This document shows, piece after piece, positions 33,721 through 45,629 of a stretch of 64,000 nucleotides of DNA (position 1 is its first letter; every line of letters begins with the position of its first letter). The notes beneath the pieces were generated by a model, which did no database searches, had not been told where the DNA came from, and worked only from the letters and a program-made list of their open reading frames with translations. Source of the stretch: Acanthopleura granulata (lineage: Eukaryota; Mollusca; Polyplacophora; Chitonida; Chitonidae); the NCBI GenBank assembly GCA_016165875.1, contig JABBOT010000022.1:5108345-5172344 (forward strand). The letters are read 5' to 3'. A program made the position numbers and the translations under genes.

Positions 33721-34079
33721 CCTGACAGTTGTAATTCATACTTGATATACAATCCTCCCTTAGTGGCGTGAATAGGCAGAAAAATGAACCTCAGTCTGAT
33801 GTTTTAAGAATTAATATATATGCATGATCCCCGTTCTAACGATAATTTTCTGTTTGTGAACTCCCTCTTAACACGTTGACGTTGTTGTTGTACAACGTAA
33901 ACTTCAACCCAGCACGATTCGGACTCGTTTATTGACTTTGTTTCCATCCTTACGCCTATTGATGCAGTCTCTGTTGTTGGCAATAGGGTCATACAAACCT
34001 GATTCAGTGTCAGTCGGATAAACCTGTCCAAATTTTCACAGAAAATGGTAAATCTACCAAGTCAAAATGCGACTACGCA

Positions 34080-34394
34080 GACGTGGACAAACGTGTGTAC
34101 AGGCAAACAACCTCGGCAACTTCCGCCAGCGCTGCGGAGAGGGCCGAAGGTATCCTCAAAAGAGGGTTGGAGCCTCGTAACATCTAATAGTGTCTCGTAC
34201 ACGTAGGGATGCCATTTTAAGCTGACAGCCATAAGGGAAGCGATTTTGTTAACTCATACCACAGACAACTGTCTCGTAGCGCTCGGCAACAATGGCGTTT
34301 ATTTTAAACACAGACATTTTAGCTAAGCTAATAGATCTCATCGAAAAAATATGAGGGAGCTACCAATCAGACAGTGCACGTGGACCATGTGATT
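34080..34394. promoter_or_regulatory. CpG-richer segment, candidate promoter and 5' UTR of the gene starting at 34395
   Basis: The stretch has many CpG (for example 'cttccgccagcgctgcgg' near 34128) in an otherwise AT-rich region. There is a short upstream ATG reading at 34291 that stops at TGA 34351. It sits between the fold-back element copy and the predicted first exon. Confidence 0.4.
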
Positions 34395-34648
34395 ATGAAT
34401 GAGGGAGACAAAGAGATTGGCGGGAGTGAATGCCTAAATAAGGTATGGTCTTTGTTCCGGCTGTTGTATGAGGACACGAGGAAATACACGCAGCTAAGGC
34501 GCGTGAGCGGCGCGGCAGCCCTCCTCACGGGCCTGAAGCCTCTATTCTGCTGTGGGATGGGTGTTGGGGGAGGGGCTATATGGATTTTACGTGAGGTGAT
34601 ATGTATGAAAATGGAACGGGAAAAACTACGCGCAAAGTTCCGATACCG
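34395..34648 (+). CDS. Probable first coding exon of an unidentified membrane protein
   Basis: An ATG with A at -3 opens 84 codons plus two bases and ends at a strong donor 'ccg|gtaagt'. The peptide starts MNEGDKEIGGSECLNKVW, then LFRLLYEDTRKYTQLRRV. A hydrophobic glycine-rich stretch at about residues 44-68 (ALLTGLKPLFCCGMGVGGG, then AIWIL) could be one membrane segment, and a basic tail follows (MEREKLRAKFRYR). The local DNA is much richer in CpG than its surroundings, as at a promoter. I do not recognise the family. No continuing exon was found in the next 29 kb, so a very long intron or a retained fragment are both possible. Confidence 0.5.
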
Positions 34649-36349
34649 GTAAGTCTGGAATTGTTGACTTTTTAAGATATCATCTAGAAAACGTAAACAT
34701 TCTTTGACAGTTGTAAAATTTAGTTTGCGACAAGTTTTGATAGGTGTGTTTTCATTCCTGTGAGTGATAGGGTACACCCCCCGTCGGGTTTCATTGTGGG
34801 AGATGTTGTTAATTTCTAATTCCTATACATGAATTCTTAGCGTGGTTTTCGTCTTATGATAGTGTTAGTTTGACATGATAAACTCCCTCAAAGGTAAGAC
34901 TTTTTACGTCTCTTATCCAAAACTTCATCGGGACAAACAAGTGAGGCGGATTTGCATTTGGCTGTATTTCCGGGTCATTCAACAGGCACATAGTAACGGC
35001 CAGGCGGGCTCATAGAAAGTGATTGTTTCTCCCGATGTATGTGGACCAGGACGTAATTCTTTGAAACCATGGTCAGAAATATGGAGTCCTTTACATGTAG
35101 AAGCAAAAAATAATTGCACCGAAATGCTGAATTTAAGCCCTTCTTCTTGTAATCGTGTGTCCAAACTCCATCACAATGACCTTTGTTTCATTTATGGAAC
35201 CAACTCTGTAAATATTAAGATGTGTGAATGGTTTCTCTATGACATGTCATTGCTATATATATGCTACTTACTTTAGCCTGTTGTTCTGGCGAGTCAAATA
35301 CTATTGTGTTTTTTTTTTTAACCTGGCAGTCAAGTGGCAGTTTTGTGTGAAACTGTCTGTGGTTGCTTTGTTGCTTCCTTGACTGGGACGGCCCTAGACA
35401 GTGTTATATAACAGCCTCCCTGAAGTCCCTTTGTTGTCTCTTGGCTCTGTCCATTGTAAGACTTCTCTACGGGCTAAGTGTAGCACACATTTCCTTTGAA
35501 AATTGCCTTCATAGAAATAATAATAATTAAAGAAAAAAAATGAGTGTACTGCACTGGTGACTTTTGCCAATTTAGGAACTTTTCTGACAAAAAATAGTCA
35601 ATCAAAAGTAATAAAATGTAAATGTAGTAAATTGTCAAAGTTAAACATGATTATTGTAATTAATGAAAATAAGACTTTTGAAAAGAAAAAAGGAAGAATT
35701 TAATGCCCTTGTAGATTTCCATATATTTTCATGAAGAATTAGATGGCCAATGTTGAACCATTTGTTTGTTAACACCCAAAAATATTCTGGTCCAGGATGG
35801 TCAGGTTTCTGATTTGGGAAATAAAATTGCCGGTTTAACCAGTTTTTCTGGAAAAGTTTCTCAGCTGTTGATATACATGTACATCTGTCAGAAGGTTCTC
35901 CTCAACATCTTCTGTAATGTGTGTACACAGGTCTGAAAATATTGTGTAGTTTTTCTGAGTTCACAAAAACTTCGGGATGCATTTACTTCTGTGCTTAAAT
36001 GAAATTTTTTTTTCTTTTTTTCTATTTTATTTATTAAAAGTTGTCATGTGCCATGCATGTTGCCAGGTAACTCTTCATTATGTTTTGTTCAGTGTGGACC
36101 AATTTCTGATGGGTCAGGTTTTAGCGCTAAATATAACTTATCTCTGGACAGGAATTCTCATATTACTTTTCTTGAAAAAAACAAAAATAAGAAAAAAATA
36201 AACCTTTTAAAACAAACAAAAAAGGAGAAACTACATGTACATCATTCGGGTAAAGTTTATGTATTATTTTGGGGCAATGTGTGGACGCCATTAAAGTATT
36301 GCAGATAGAATTATACAGTAACATGATGTGGTAGAATTATAATGATGGT
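34649..36349 (+). other. Start of the presumed long intron, nothing recognised
   Basis: AT-rich, with homopolymer runs. Short frames lack splice-site support. Confidence 0.4.
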
Positions 36350-36598
36350 ACACGGTCCTCCGTGGCTCAGTCGGTTAGAGCGCTAGTGCAGCGCAATGAC
36401 CTAGTAGCCTCCAACTAATGGGGTCTCTATGAGTTCAAGTCTAGCTTCCTCTCTGACTGTAAATGGGAAGGTCCGCCATCAACCGGTGGATGGCTCTGAC
36501 CGGTTTCCTCCCACCATAATGCTGGCCATCATTGTATATGTGAAATATTCTTGAGTACGGCATAAAACACCAATGAAATTAGTAAATAAATAAATAAT
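36350..36598 (+). mobile_element. SINE family A, near full length
   Basis: The best-preserved head in the window: 'cgtggctcagtcggttagag' with box B 'atgagttcaagtc', body, tail and AAAT repeats. Confidence 0.9.
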
Positions 36599-36982
36599 GA
36601 TGGTAGTACATGTACACGGTTTGTCTCTGTATATGTTCTTCACCATTATAATACATGCTTGTAAATGAGAAGTTGGTAAATCAATTTGTCAGAAATCCAC
36701 TCTGTTTTGCATGTCATGTAATTGCATGTACTCTGAGACTTGCAAATATTTTATGATTTTATAATGGTTTACATGAAGGAGGAAACATCTGCAGGTCACC
36801 TGGCTATAATTACCTTCTGACTGAAAACTCTGCACAGATTAGCTAGGTTTGACAACATGACCACATTGGCCAAGGTCAGTTGGCTGCTGCTAAAGCAACA
36901 GTTTACCAGCAAGGGTCAGTCTTAAAGTTCACAGTACTAGTAGATCGGTATAGGCTTACATGGATATTGTTGCACTGACAAG

Positions 36983-37131
36983 GAGTTTTTCTAGCCAATT
37001 TCTTGTTAAGAAATGACAAAACTCAATATGTTTTTATCACCAATGTATCAAAAACTCAATTCGTCTCATTAAAACTCAATACAAAATTTGTCTGAAACTT
37101 AATTTTCTGAGAAAGTGGCTAGAAAAAACTC
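36983..37131. mobile_element. MITE-like element, 149 bp, with terminal inverted repeats
   Basis: The left end 'gagtttttctagcca' is inverted at the right end 'tggctagaaaaaactc'. The interior repeats 'aaaactcaat'. It has no coding capacity. A second copy in CSE1L intron 3 supports mobility. Confidence 0.7.
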
Positions 37132-37299
37132 TGCTGACATCATTTAATGTCAGTTACATGAAAGTAATAAAATTTTTAACTTCAAAAGCACTGATACATG
37201 TATATAACTGTTCCCCAGACAAACTGTGTGATTGAAGTCAGGTGACACAGAGAAGTGAAAATCTTGATACTCATTGCGTTAGGTTAAACTTGCATTAAA

Positions 37300-37390
37300 A
37301 TGAGTTGAGTCAATTCCTGAAGGGATAAATGTTGAGTCAATTCCTGAAGGGAAGAGATAAAAGTTGAGTCAATTCCAGAAGGGATGAAAG
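37300..37390. repeat. Three-copy repeat, 28-35 bp
   Basis: 'gttgagtcaattcctgaagg' and variants, three times. Confidence 0.75.
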
Positions 37391-37543
37391 TTTGATTTGC
37401 TAAGTTATTCTGTATTGTTTCACGGAAGCCTATTAACTGCATGTTTGACAAGTTCAACTCTTCACTCCATAGCTGTTCTGAACATGCTGTCATGGACAGA
37501 ATGCAATTTCAAGTCACATCTTAAAAATTTTGGGTACAGGTAA

Positions 37544-37765
37544 AATTTATTTATTTATTTGATTAGTGTTTACGCCGCACTCAAAGATATTTCACTTATA
37601 CAACAATGACCAGTATTATGGTGGAGTAAACTACGCAGAGCCTGGGGGAGACCCACAACCATCCGCAGGTTACTGGGAGACCTTCCCACGTCTGGCCGGA
37701 GAGGAAGCCAACATGAGCTGGACTTTAACTCACAATGACCACATTGGCAAGAGGCACAGGGTTGG
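37544..37765 (-). mobile_element. SINE family A
   Basis: Reverse copy from TTTA repeats through the body ('ccttcccacgtctggccgg') to box B. The head is truncated. Confidence 0.85.
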
Positions 37766-38149
37766 GAAGAGACATTTACCTTTACAGGCCTTCAAATAAC
37801 TTTTTGAGGTGTTACTAACAAATGTCAAAACCTGTTCAATTCAAGTAGCATTTTGAATATTCCTTACGTTATTTTCATGTGAAGTTTGTCAGGCACCAAT
37901 TAGTTCTACTTGACAAGAGGAAATTTGATGTTCTGACAATGTCTTTGGCAAGTTGCTTATTTGCAGGCTTGCCTTTATACCTTAAACTTAACACCTTGGA
38001 CTTGAGAATACAAATTTGGATTTATTGACTCCTGTGAGTTTGTCCCTGAAATATAAATACATGTATTCCTGATATCATCTGGATAGTGCACATAGAGGGT
38101 AGGTCCTTGATTTGGTGAAGCTCTATGGTGGATGTATACACCCGTTACA

Positions 38150-38640
38150 TGTTGACAGGTGTATACATGATCATGAATGGCTGTTTCTAGGCTGACATTA
38201 GTTGATCATGGACGGCCGTTCCTAGGTTGACATTAGTTGATCATGAATGGCTATTTCTAGGTTGACATAAGTTGATCGTGAATGGCTGTTTCTAGGTTAA
38301 CATTAGTTGATCATGAATGGCCGTTCCTAGGTAGACTTTAGTTGATCATGAATGGCTGTTTCTAGGTTGACATTAATTGATCATGAATGTCTGTTTCTAG
38401 GTTGACATTAGTTGATGATGAATGGTTGTCTCTGAGTTTACATCATTTGATTATGAATAATTATTCCTAGGTTGACATCGTTTGATTGTGAATGACTATT
38501 CCTAGGTTGACATCATTTGATTATGAATGACTATTAATAGGTTGACATCAGTTTATTAGGGAGGTCAGTTTCATGGTTGACATCGGTTGATCATGAATAG
38601 CTGTTTCTAGGTGGACATCAGTTAATCATGAACAACTTTG
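38150..38640. repeat. 35-bp tandem array
   Basis: About 13 imperfect copies of a unit containing 'gttgatcatgaatggctg' and 'ttctaggttgacatta'. It ends about 200 bp before the LINE fragment. Confidence 0.85.
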
Positions 38641-38849
38641 ATTCAGCGGAACAGCCAATGCAGAACTGCACATCGCAGGCTAACCAAGAATGCCTGCAAA
38701 TGCAGAATAGTAGTTTTGTGCTTTGACCCTTAGTTTGATTTCAAGTTAATTAAAATAAAACCTAAAATATGTCTAAAACTACCTGAAATGCAAATTGTTG
38801 AAAAGCTTAGTTAAATGTATTTTGCATCAACACCTGGTCATGCATTGTT

Positions 38850-40860
38850 GATTACAACTGATATCCACCCCAACTCGAATTACACAACAGTCTAAGACCC
38901 AAACTGACCACATATATTCAACAGACCCACAAAACATCTACTTTCACAACATCCAAGACCTGAATTTAAGTGACCATCTTGCCATATTTATGGCACGTAA
39001 ATATAACTTCAATCGTGAATCAAATTCTCACAAAACCATCACATACAGAGCAATGAAAAACTTTGATCCAAACTCATTTTGTAATGAGCTCCTTGCAGAA
39101 GACTGGTCGTTCATTGACACCTGCACAGACCCCAGTAGTCAATGGACTCATTCATTCATAAATGTCATCAATAACCATGCCCCAATTAAGACTAAATGAG
39201 TAAAACAAGATAGGCAACCAGAGTGGTTAAATGAAGAAGTACTTAATGCAATAAATGGAAAAAGATCTACAACACGAAACTTTGATCCACCAGAATCGAA
39301 AAAGCTGAGTAACGATGTCCACAGTCTAATTCACCATGCAGAGTCACGATTTTGTTTCTGAAGCAATACATAATGACAAGCAAAGAAACCGCTGGAAAAT
39401 CATTACAAAGCTCTCTCCCTGTAGAAACCCATCTGTACCCATTCACATGCAGTCTGATGTCAACAGTAATAAACCTCAGGATCCTGACGTAATAGCTAAC
39501 CGATTCTTTGTCGAAGCTGTAGAAAGGCTTTTGACCTTATTTGACCTTCACATTCTTCTTAAAAAATTAAATATAAATGGATTTATCAACTTAACAATGA
39601 AATGGATAATTTCTTACCTTGAATGTCGATCACAAAAAGTTAGTGTCAATAACAAGTTGTTTTCCTCTCTAAATGTCAAATCAGGTGTACCCCAGAGTTC
39701 TATTCTTGGCCCTTTACGATTCATAATATACTTAAATGACTGTTGTTTAAATGTTTCTGGCTGTGACATTGAGTTGTGTGCTGATGACCCCACAATGTAC
39801 AACGCTTCCAAATCTTGATCTGAAATTCAATCAGAATTAAACTGTAACATTGTAACAACTTATTAATCATTAGTGCCTTGAAAATAAAATGCTTCTTAAT
39901 GTGTCTAAAATAAAGTCCATCCTTATTGGAACTGCCCAGAAATTAAAACATTGTCATCAGCATTCACTCAATGTCACGGTCAATGGCCAGACAATTGAAA
40001 CTGTACAAAGTTTGAAGCTCCTTCGCCTGCATAGAGACCATACACTTTCACGGCAGAGTCACGCTGACTTAGTGTGCAGTACTGTGTCTAAGCTATTGTC
40101 AGTACTGAGGAGGCAGAAGCATTTCCTTCCCTTTAAAACAAGACTTATTTTATAACAGTTAATATCCTTCCTCATTTAATATACATGTATGCTGTCACTA
40201 TTTGGGACAGTTGTTCCAAAGGCCTACTTGGTCGAGTATATAGAGTTCAAAAAACTGCTGCAAAATGTACTGTATCCTAGACAAACGTAACAATACATCA
40301 TCAGCTGAAACTTTTGAAATGTTAACTTAAAAGATTATACATGAAATTATTATATACCAAAAAGATCTCACTGTTTACAAATCCTTATATGACCACTACC
40401 CTGACTATATGAAAAAGTTGTTCCCATTCAGAGAAGAGCCCCATCATGATCTAAGATCATGTACAAGCAATCAAGTAAAAATTCCCTTTCCCCACACAGA
40501 ACAACTCAAGAAATGCTTGTCATACTCTGCAGCTGTTCAGTGGAACAGTCAGCCTGCCTCCGTGCAATCTGCCTCCTCAGTTAAATCGTTTAAAAACTTG
40601 CACCAAAAGTGGCAGAAAATGCCAAACACGTAGTAAAGCCTTGTATCTTTGTATTTATATATATACATATGTATAACTTTAAACTAATTAATGCGTCGTG
40701 TATTTTCTTTTTTGTGAACCCTAATTTACCCGTGTGACTGCCGAGTTATTGTGAGAAGGAACTGAGGGCCTCAGGGAAGATCAATACTGTCATATTGACA
40801 GAGTTTGTTACCCTCTGAAAATAAAGATATTATTATTATTTTTATTATTATTATTATTAG
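38850..40860 (+). mobile_element. Non-LTR retrotransposon (LINE) remnant
   Basis: A degraded, 5'-truncated copy. 'SDHLAIF' near 38965-38990 is the end of an apurinic-type endonuclease domain. 39336-39818 has the reverse transcriptase stretch GVPQSSILGPLRFIIYLND, then CADD in place of the usual YADD. The part between, including most early RT motifs, is deleted. 39889-40633 holds the C-terminal region in broken frames. The 3' end is AATAAAG plus an ATT microsatellite, as in Jockey/CR1-like LINEs; the clade is not certain. Stops and the altered active site mean it is dead. Confidence 0.85.
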
Positions 40861-42039
40861 AAGTGCAGAAATTGTTTGCTTCAAGTGTTTTCATCCTTGT
40901 ATGAATCTGATATTGAATTCTGGGGCAGATTCCAATGTTTTAATGTTTTGGACATGAATTTATGGTTTTCTTCTTGTGAGCAAAAGTACAGTATATGAAA
41001 TTAATCACCTAAGTAAGTTTTTCTCTTTTAAAAGTATAACGTTCTTTGCCAGTTCCCATTTTGGTTCCAGGATGTCAGCTCAAACTGTTAGACATCTGGG
41101 AGACCAACTGGTTGTCTCAAAACATCGTTTAACCGTCCAGCTTCCCAGACAGCCTTTCTCTACTTCTGTCCAACAATAGAAATTTCAATAATCTGGAGGT
41201 TCCTCCGGACAATAACTTGTCTGTCTCGGCTCCATTGTTCCAATTTGTCTTTGTTGTTCTGCCTTTGGTGCTTGTCTGAACGTCTCTTGGATGTTAATGA
41301 GCTGACAAGCAGCCTTCCTTATCACAAGCTTGTCAAACGTTATGAGAATTTGTCTTTGTGTACAATTCAGATGTTAAAATGCAAAGTCTTTAACTGTTCA
41401 TTTGAATCAGTGTTGTAATGTTTTCGTTCCGAATAATCTTGAAAAAAAGTCTGATATTAAAAACCTGAAGTTAGAAATCATGCAATATTGACTTTTGAAG
41501 AGCTTTGCACTTTTCAATTTTAAAACGCCGAAGTTCAGTAATTCTCAAGAGCTGTTGGCAGCTTGAATGAAGAAGGTAGTCAGTGACCCGGATGTCTTTT
41601 TCCAGCATAAAGTATAGTCACTTACTAGCCAATAAAATCCAAAATACATCTGCAAATAACAGCTGACTTTGTTAAAGCTGTTCATGTGTCACAGGAGTCA
41701 GTTTATGATTACTGTGTGTCTGTACAGCATCTGGTTGTGGGTGTGTCCAGTGGGACTGTCTTATCACCGTCTGACTCTGATGTGATTTCTGATCATATGT
41801 GAGATTCTGTGAGTTTATCAATAATGGCCTTGGAGCACTTACTACTGGTAACTTTGATATGGGGTGGAGGCGGGGGATGGCCAGCTACTTTTGTTTACAA
41901 ATTTGAGTTCGTATGAAATTACATGTATACATTGTGGAATAATGAAGTCTCCATGTAGCAGTGCATAAGCAACATTTATTTTTATATACAAATACCCCTT
42001 GTTACAAGGCACTTATTGGGGGACGTCTGCTCACCATGT
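40861..42039. other. Nothing recognised
   Basis: Unique AT-rich sequence between the LINE remnant and the 55-bp repeat. Confidence 0.4.
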
Positions 42040-42195
42040 AAATGGAGGGTGTTCTGAAGTTTGTTAGCTATTTATAGCCTGTGACACAAATGAAGGGTGT
42101 TCTATGAAGTTTGTGAGCTATTTATAGCCTGTGACATAAATGAAGGGTGTTCTATGAAGTTTGTTAGCTATTTATAGCCCGTGACATAAATGACG
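42040..42195. repeat. About 55-bp repeat, three copies
   Basis: 'gaagtttgttagctattt' and 'atagcctgtgacataaatga' recur three times. Confidence 0.8.
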
Positions 42196-42489
42196 ATGTA
42201 ACTGGATTAATAGAGACATAGTGTGATGCCCGAAGTCATAATATCATGGCTTTCATTGGATAATTACATAAAACCCACCAAAAAAGGGGTGCAAAGAATT
42301 TACAAAATCTGAATGCTTTCTTCACTGAAAATTATGAAAAAAGATGTGTGCAACATCTACTTGGTGAAATTATTGGGTGACATATATTATTATATTGATG
42401 CACTTGTTGTAATAAAGCATATAGGTTGACTGATTTGTCAGCAAATCACAATGTTCCACTTTGCAACCTGCAACAGTTGTTTTATTAAC

Positions 42490-42720
42490 TTAAGTCTTCA
42501 ATCTTTTCAACCACCTCTGTAACGAATATTTTGAAACATTCTGACAGAACCGTAGGGTGTAGAGAAATAATTTGCACATTTTATGACGCTTGCATCTTTA
42601 ATCACACAAACAAATCATTTATAGCATCATTTTCATACTCATTGTATGCACAAATTCCACTGAAAAAAGAGCATTTACTGGTTGAATAGGTTGAAGATTT
42701 ACAGTATATAGGTACTGACA
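42490..42720. repeat. Dispersed repeat, second copy
   Basis: Partner of 22060-22300; both run on to 'ggttgaagattcacag' or a variant. No terminal repeats or coding potential seen. Confidence 0.7.
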
Positions 42721-42809
42721 CATTGTGATGGTAGATGTGGCACTTCAACATCAGGGATCAACTGAGAACTCTGATCAGTGTTTAAGTATCTGGATCTATC
42801 ATCCTGTCA

Positions 42810-42985
42810 TTATCTCTGATGCAGTAATTGTCCATGTATTACAGATCCCAATCTTTGATTGTATCACAAATCTTATTATCTCTGATGCAGTAATTGTCCA
42901 TGTATCACAAATCTTATTATCTCTGATGCAGTAATTGTCCATGTATCACAGATCTTATTATCTCTGATCCAGTAATCGTCCATGT
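42810..42985. repeat. About 45-bp repeat, four copies
   Basis: 'tctgatgcagtaattgtcca' followed by 'tgtatcacaaatctta'. Confidence 0.8.
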
Positions 42986-43045
42986 ATCAAAGACCTCAGA
43001 ATGACATGTGCAATACCAACTCCCTTAACCCTGTAACATTATGTG

Positions 43046-43555
43046 TAATCTAGGTGTCAGAACAGACATTCACATACAAGTCTTCAACCTGGATGAATGT
43101 TCCGGGGTCAGTAATCTAGGTGTCAGAACAGACATTCACACACATGTACAAGTCTTCAACCAGGATGAATGTTCCATTGTCAGTAATCAAGGTGTCAGAA
43201 CAGACATTCACATACATGTACAAGTCTTCAACCAGGATGAATGTTCCAGGGTCAGTAATCTATGTGTCAGAACAGACATTCACACTGATGTACAAGTCTT
43301 CAACCAGGATGAATGTTCCATTGTCAATAATCTAGGTGTCAGAACAGACATTCACATTCATGTACAAGTCTTCAACCAGGATGAATGTTCCATTGTCAGT
43401 AATCTAGGTGTCAGAACAGACATTCACACAGATGTACAAGTCTTCAACCAGGATGAATGTTCCAGAGTCAATAATCTGGGTGTCAGAACAGACATTCGCC
43501 TATATGTACAAGTCTTCAACCAGGGTGAATGTTCCAGGGTCAATAATCTCAAAAC
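43046..43555. repeat. 72-bp tandem array, seven copies
   Basis: Units contain 'ctaggtgtcagaacagacat' and 'aagtcttcaaccaggatg'. The period is divisible by three, leaving a 201-codon frame open (43041-43646) without homology. Confidence 0.88.
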
Positions 43556-43649
43556 CAATTTCCGAAACAACATTAGACACGAATCAGCAAAGAGGGAGAA
43601 GTATATAAGGGTATATATGCTGGCTAATGAAAAATGTTCTGCCTAATAT

Positions 43650-44529
43650 AGAAAGAGAGGGATTTTCAAAAAATCCCCCACAAATAAAGTAAAAGACACT
43701 CATCAAAAGCCTAATAAAGCCAACGTAATATTAAAAATAGGGCCCTTTTCTGATTGGTCAGTTGGATGACTCTGAAGGAACAATTGTTTAATGATGGACT
43801 TTTGATGGATTCCAAGGTTTTTCAATGATGTTGAAAAGTTGCAAGGAATGTTACAAGAATGAATTAAATCAGTCTCCAAGTTGTGTACCATGCTAGTTTA
43901 TAAATTGTCAGAACATCAACGTGCAATCTTATTCAGCTTAATAAATACAGCCCAGGATTAAGCGTAATTTGACAAAGTAATCGGCAATGTGCGGGACATT
44001 CCAAGGGCTGTAATAAAATAATAATATATAAGGAAGGGAAGGCTCGAATTTGAGAGCCATTCAAGGCTAGAAACTGGGGATAATATAATGTAATGTAGTG
44101 CTACAACTTCCATGATCACTCACAAATGAAGATAAATATGTGTAGTGAAAAAATTTTGTGTATGATATCTATTTTTCTCTATTGCAGTTAGAGAATGTTG
44201 AATTTTTTGGTTTCTGAATGTGCATTATCTATGGTATATTGCACGGAAGCAGAGTGTGTGACAAATCCCCAAACTACACTGTATGATATTTGCTAATTGT
44301 GATGCCAGTGTTTGGAAAAACGAGATAATGTACAGTAAATTGTACAAAAACCTCAGTGTTGAGATATTGAACATTGTTGCATTTGTATATTTGCTCCCTG
44401 GTGACCATATCATTGACCAAGGCTATCCTGTTGCAGCCGCCACAGTAACACTGTTGTATTACATCTGTTTTTCTGAGACAGTATATTTAACTTTCTTCAT
44501 ACTTCCAGTGATGCATTTCATTTCACTGT
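43650..44529. other. Nothing recognised
   Basis: Unique AT-rich sequence between two minisatellites. A 93-codon hydrophobic frame (44283-44564) runs into the 23-bp array and has no support. Confidence 0.4.
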
Positions 44530-45460
44530 GTGCGACAGCAGCTGTGGTCCTCCTGCCATGGTGATTCTGGTCTTCCTGTGACTGCGACTCTGGTCATCCC
44601 TTGATAGTGGCTGTGGTCGTCCCGTGACTGTGGCCCTGGTCATCTTTTGGCTGTGGATCAGGTTGTCCCGTGACGGCGTCTCTGATCATCCCTTGACTGT
44701 GGCTCTGGTTATCCCATGATGGCGGCTCCTGTCGTCCCTTGACTGGGGCTCTGGTCGTCTCGTGACTGTGGCTCTGGTTGTCCTGTGACTGTGGCTCTGG
44801 TCGTCCTGTGACTGTGGCTCTGGTTGTCCTGTGACTGTGGCTCTGGTCGTCCTCTGATTGTGGCTCCGACCATCCCATGACTGTTGCTCTGGTTGTCCCG
44901 TGATGGTGGCTCTGGTCGTCCCGGGACAGTGGCTCTGGTCGTCCCTTGACTGTGGCTCTGGTCATTTCTTGGCTGTTGCTCTGGTCATTTCTTGGCTGTT
45001 GCTCTGGTCACCCCAGGACAGCGGCTCTGGTTACCCTAGGACAGCAGCTCTGGTTGTCCTGTGATGGTGACTGGTTGTCCTGTGGCTGTGGCTCTGGTCG
45101 TCCTGTGACGGTGGCTCCGACCATCCCATGACTGTTGCTCTGGTCGTCCCGTGATGGTGGCTCTGGTTGTCCCTTGACTGTGGCTCTGGTCATTCTTTGG
45201 CTGTTGCTCTGGTCGCCCCAGGACAGCGGCTCTGGTTGTCCTGTGGCTGTGGCTTTGGTTGTCTTGAGGCTTTGGCTCTGATTCCCCTGGGACAGCAGCA
45301 CAGGACGGCGGCTCTGGTCGTCCTATGATGGTGGCTGAGGTCATCCCGTGACTATAACTGGTAGTCCTGTGGCTGTGGCTCTGGTCGCCCCGGCACAGCG
45401 GCTCTGGTCATCCTGTGATGGTGGCTCTGGTTATGCGGTGATGGTGACTGGTTGTCCTGT
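44530..45460. repeat. 23-bp minisatellite, about 40 copies
   Basis: Unit 'gtggctctggtcgtcctgtg' plus 'act'. Because 23 is not a multiple of three, all frames cycle every 69 bp, which produces long spurious frames on the minus strand. Confidence 0.9.
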
Positions 45461-45544
45461 ATCAGACACTAAGTAACAAACTGAATCAGATACCACTTGC
45501 CTTGTGACAGATGCTCAGATTACAAGAATAAACATCAATCGTAG

Positions 45545-45625
45545 GGAAATATACTGTAAATATATTTACCACATATACTGTTATATGTACCACATATACT
45601 GTTATATGTACCACATATATTTTCT
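45545..45625. repeat. 21-bp repeat, three copies
   Basis: 'accacatatactgttatatg' repeated. Confidence 0.75.
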
Positions 45626-45629
45626 CAGG

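Noticed and set aside
43041..43646. 201-codon frame in the 72-bp array as a secreted repeat protein
   Set aside because: No signal peptide, splice sites or promoter; the two other frames are also partly open, as expected of a repeat.
44594..44965. Minus-strand Ser/Gln/Arg-rich frame as a gene
   Set aside because: A by-product of the 23-bp minisatellite; the same composition recurs in every frame across the array.
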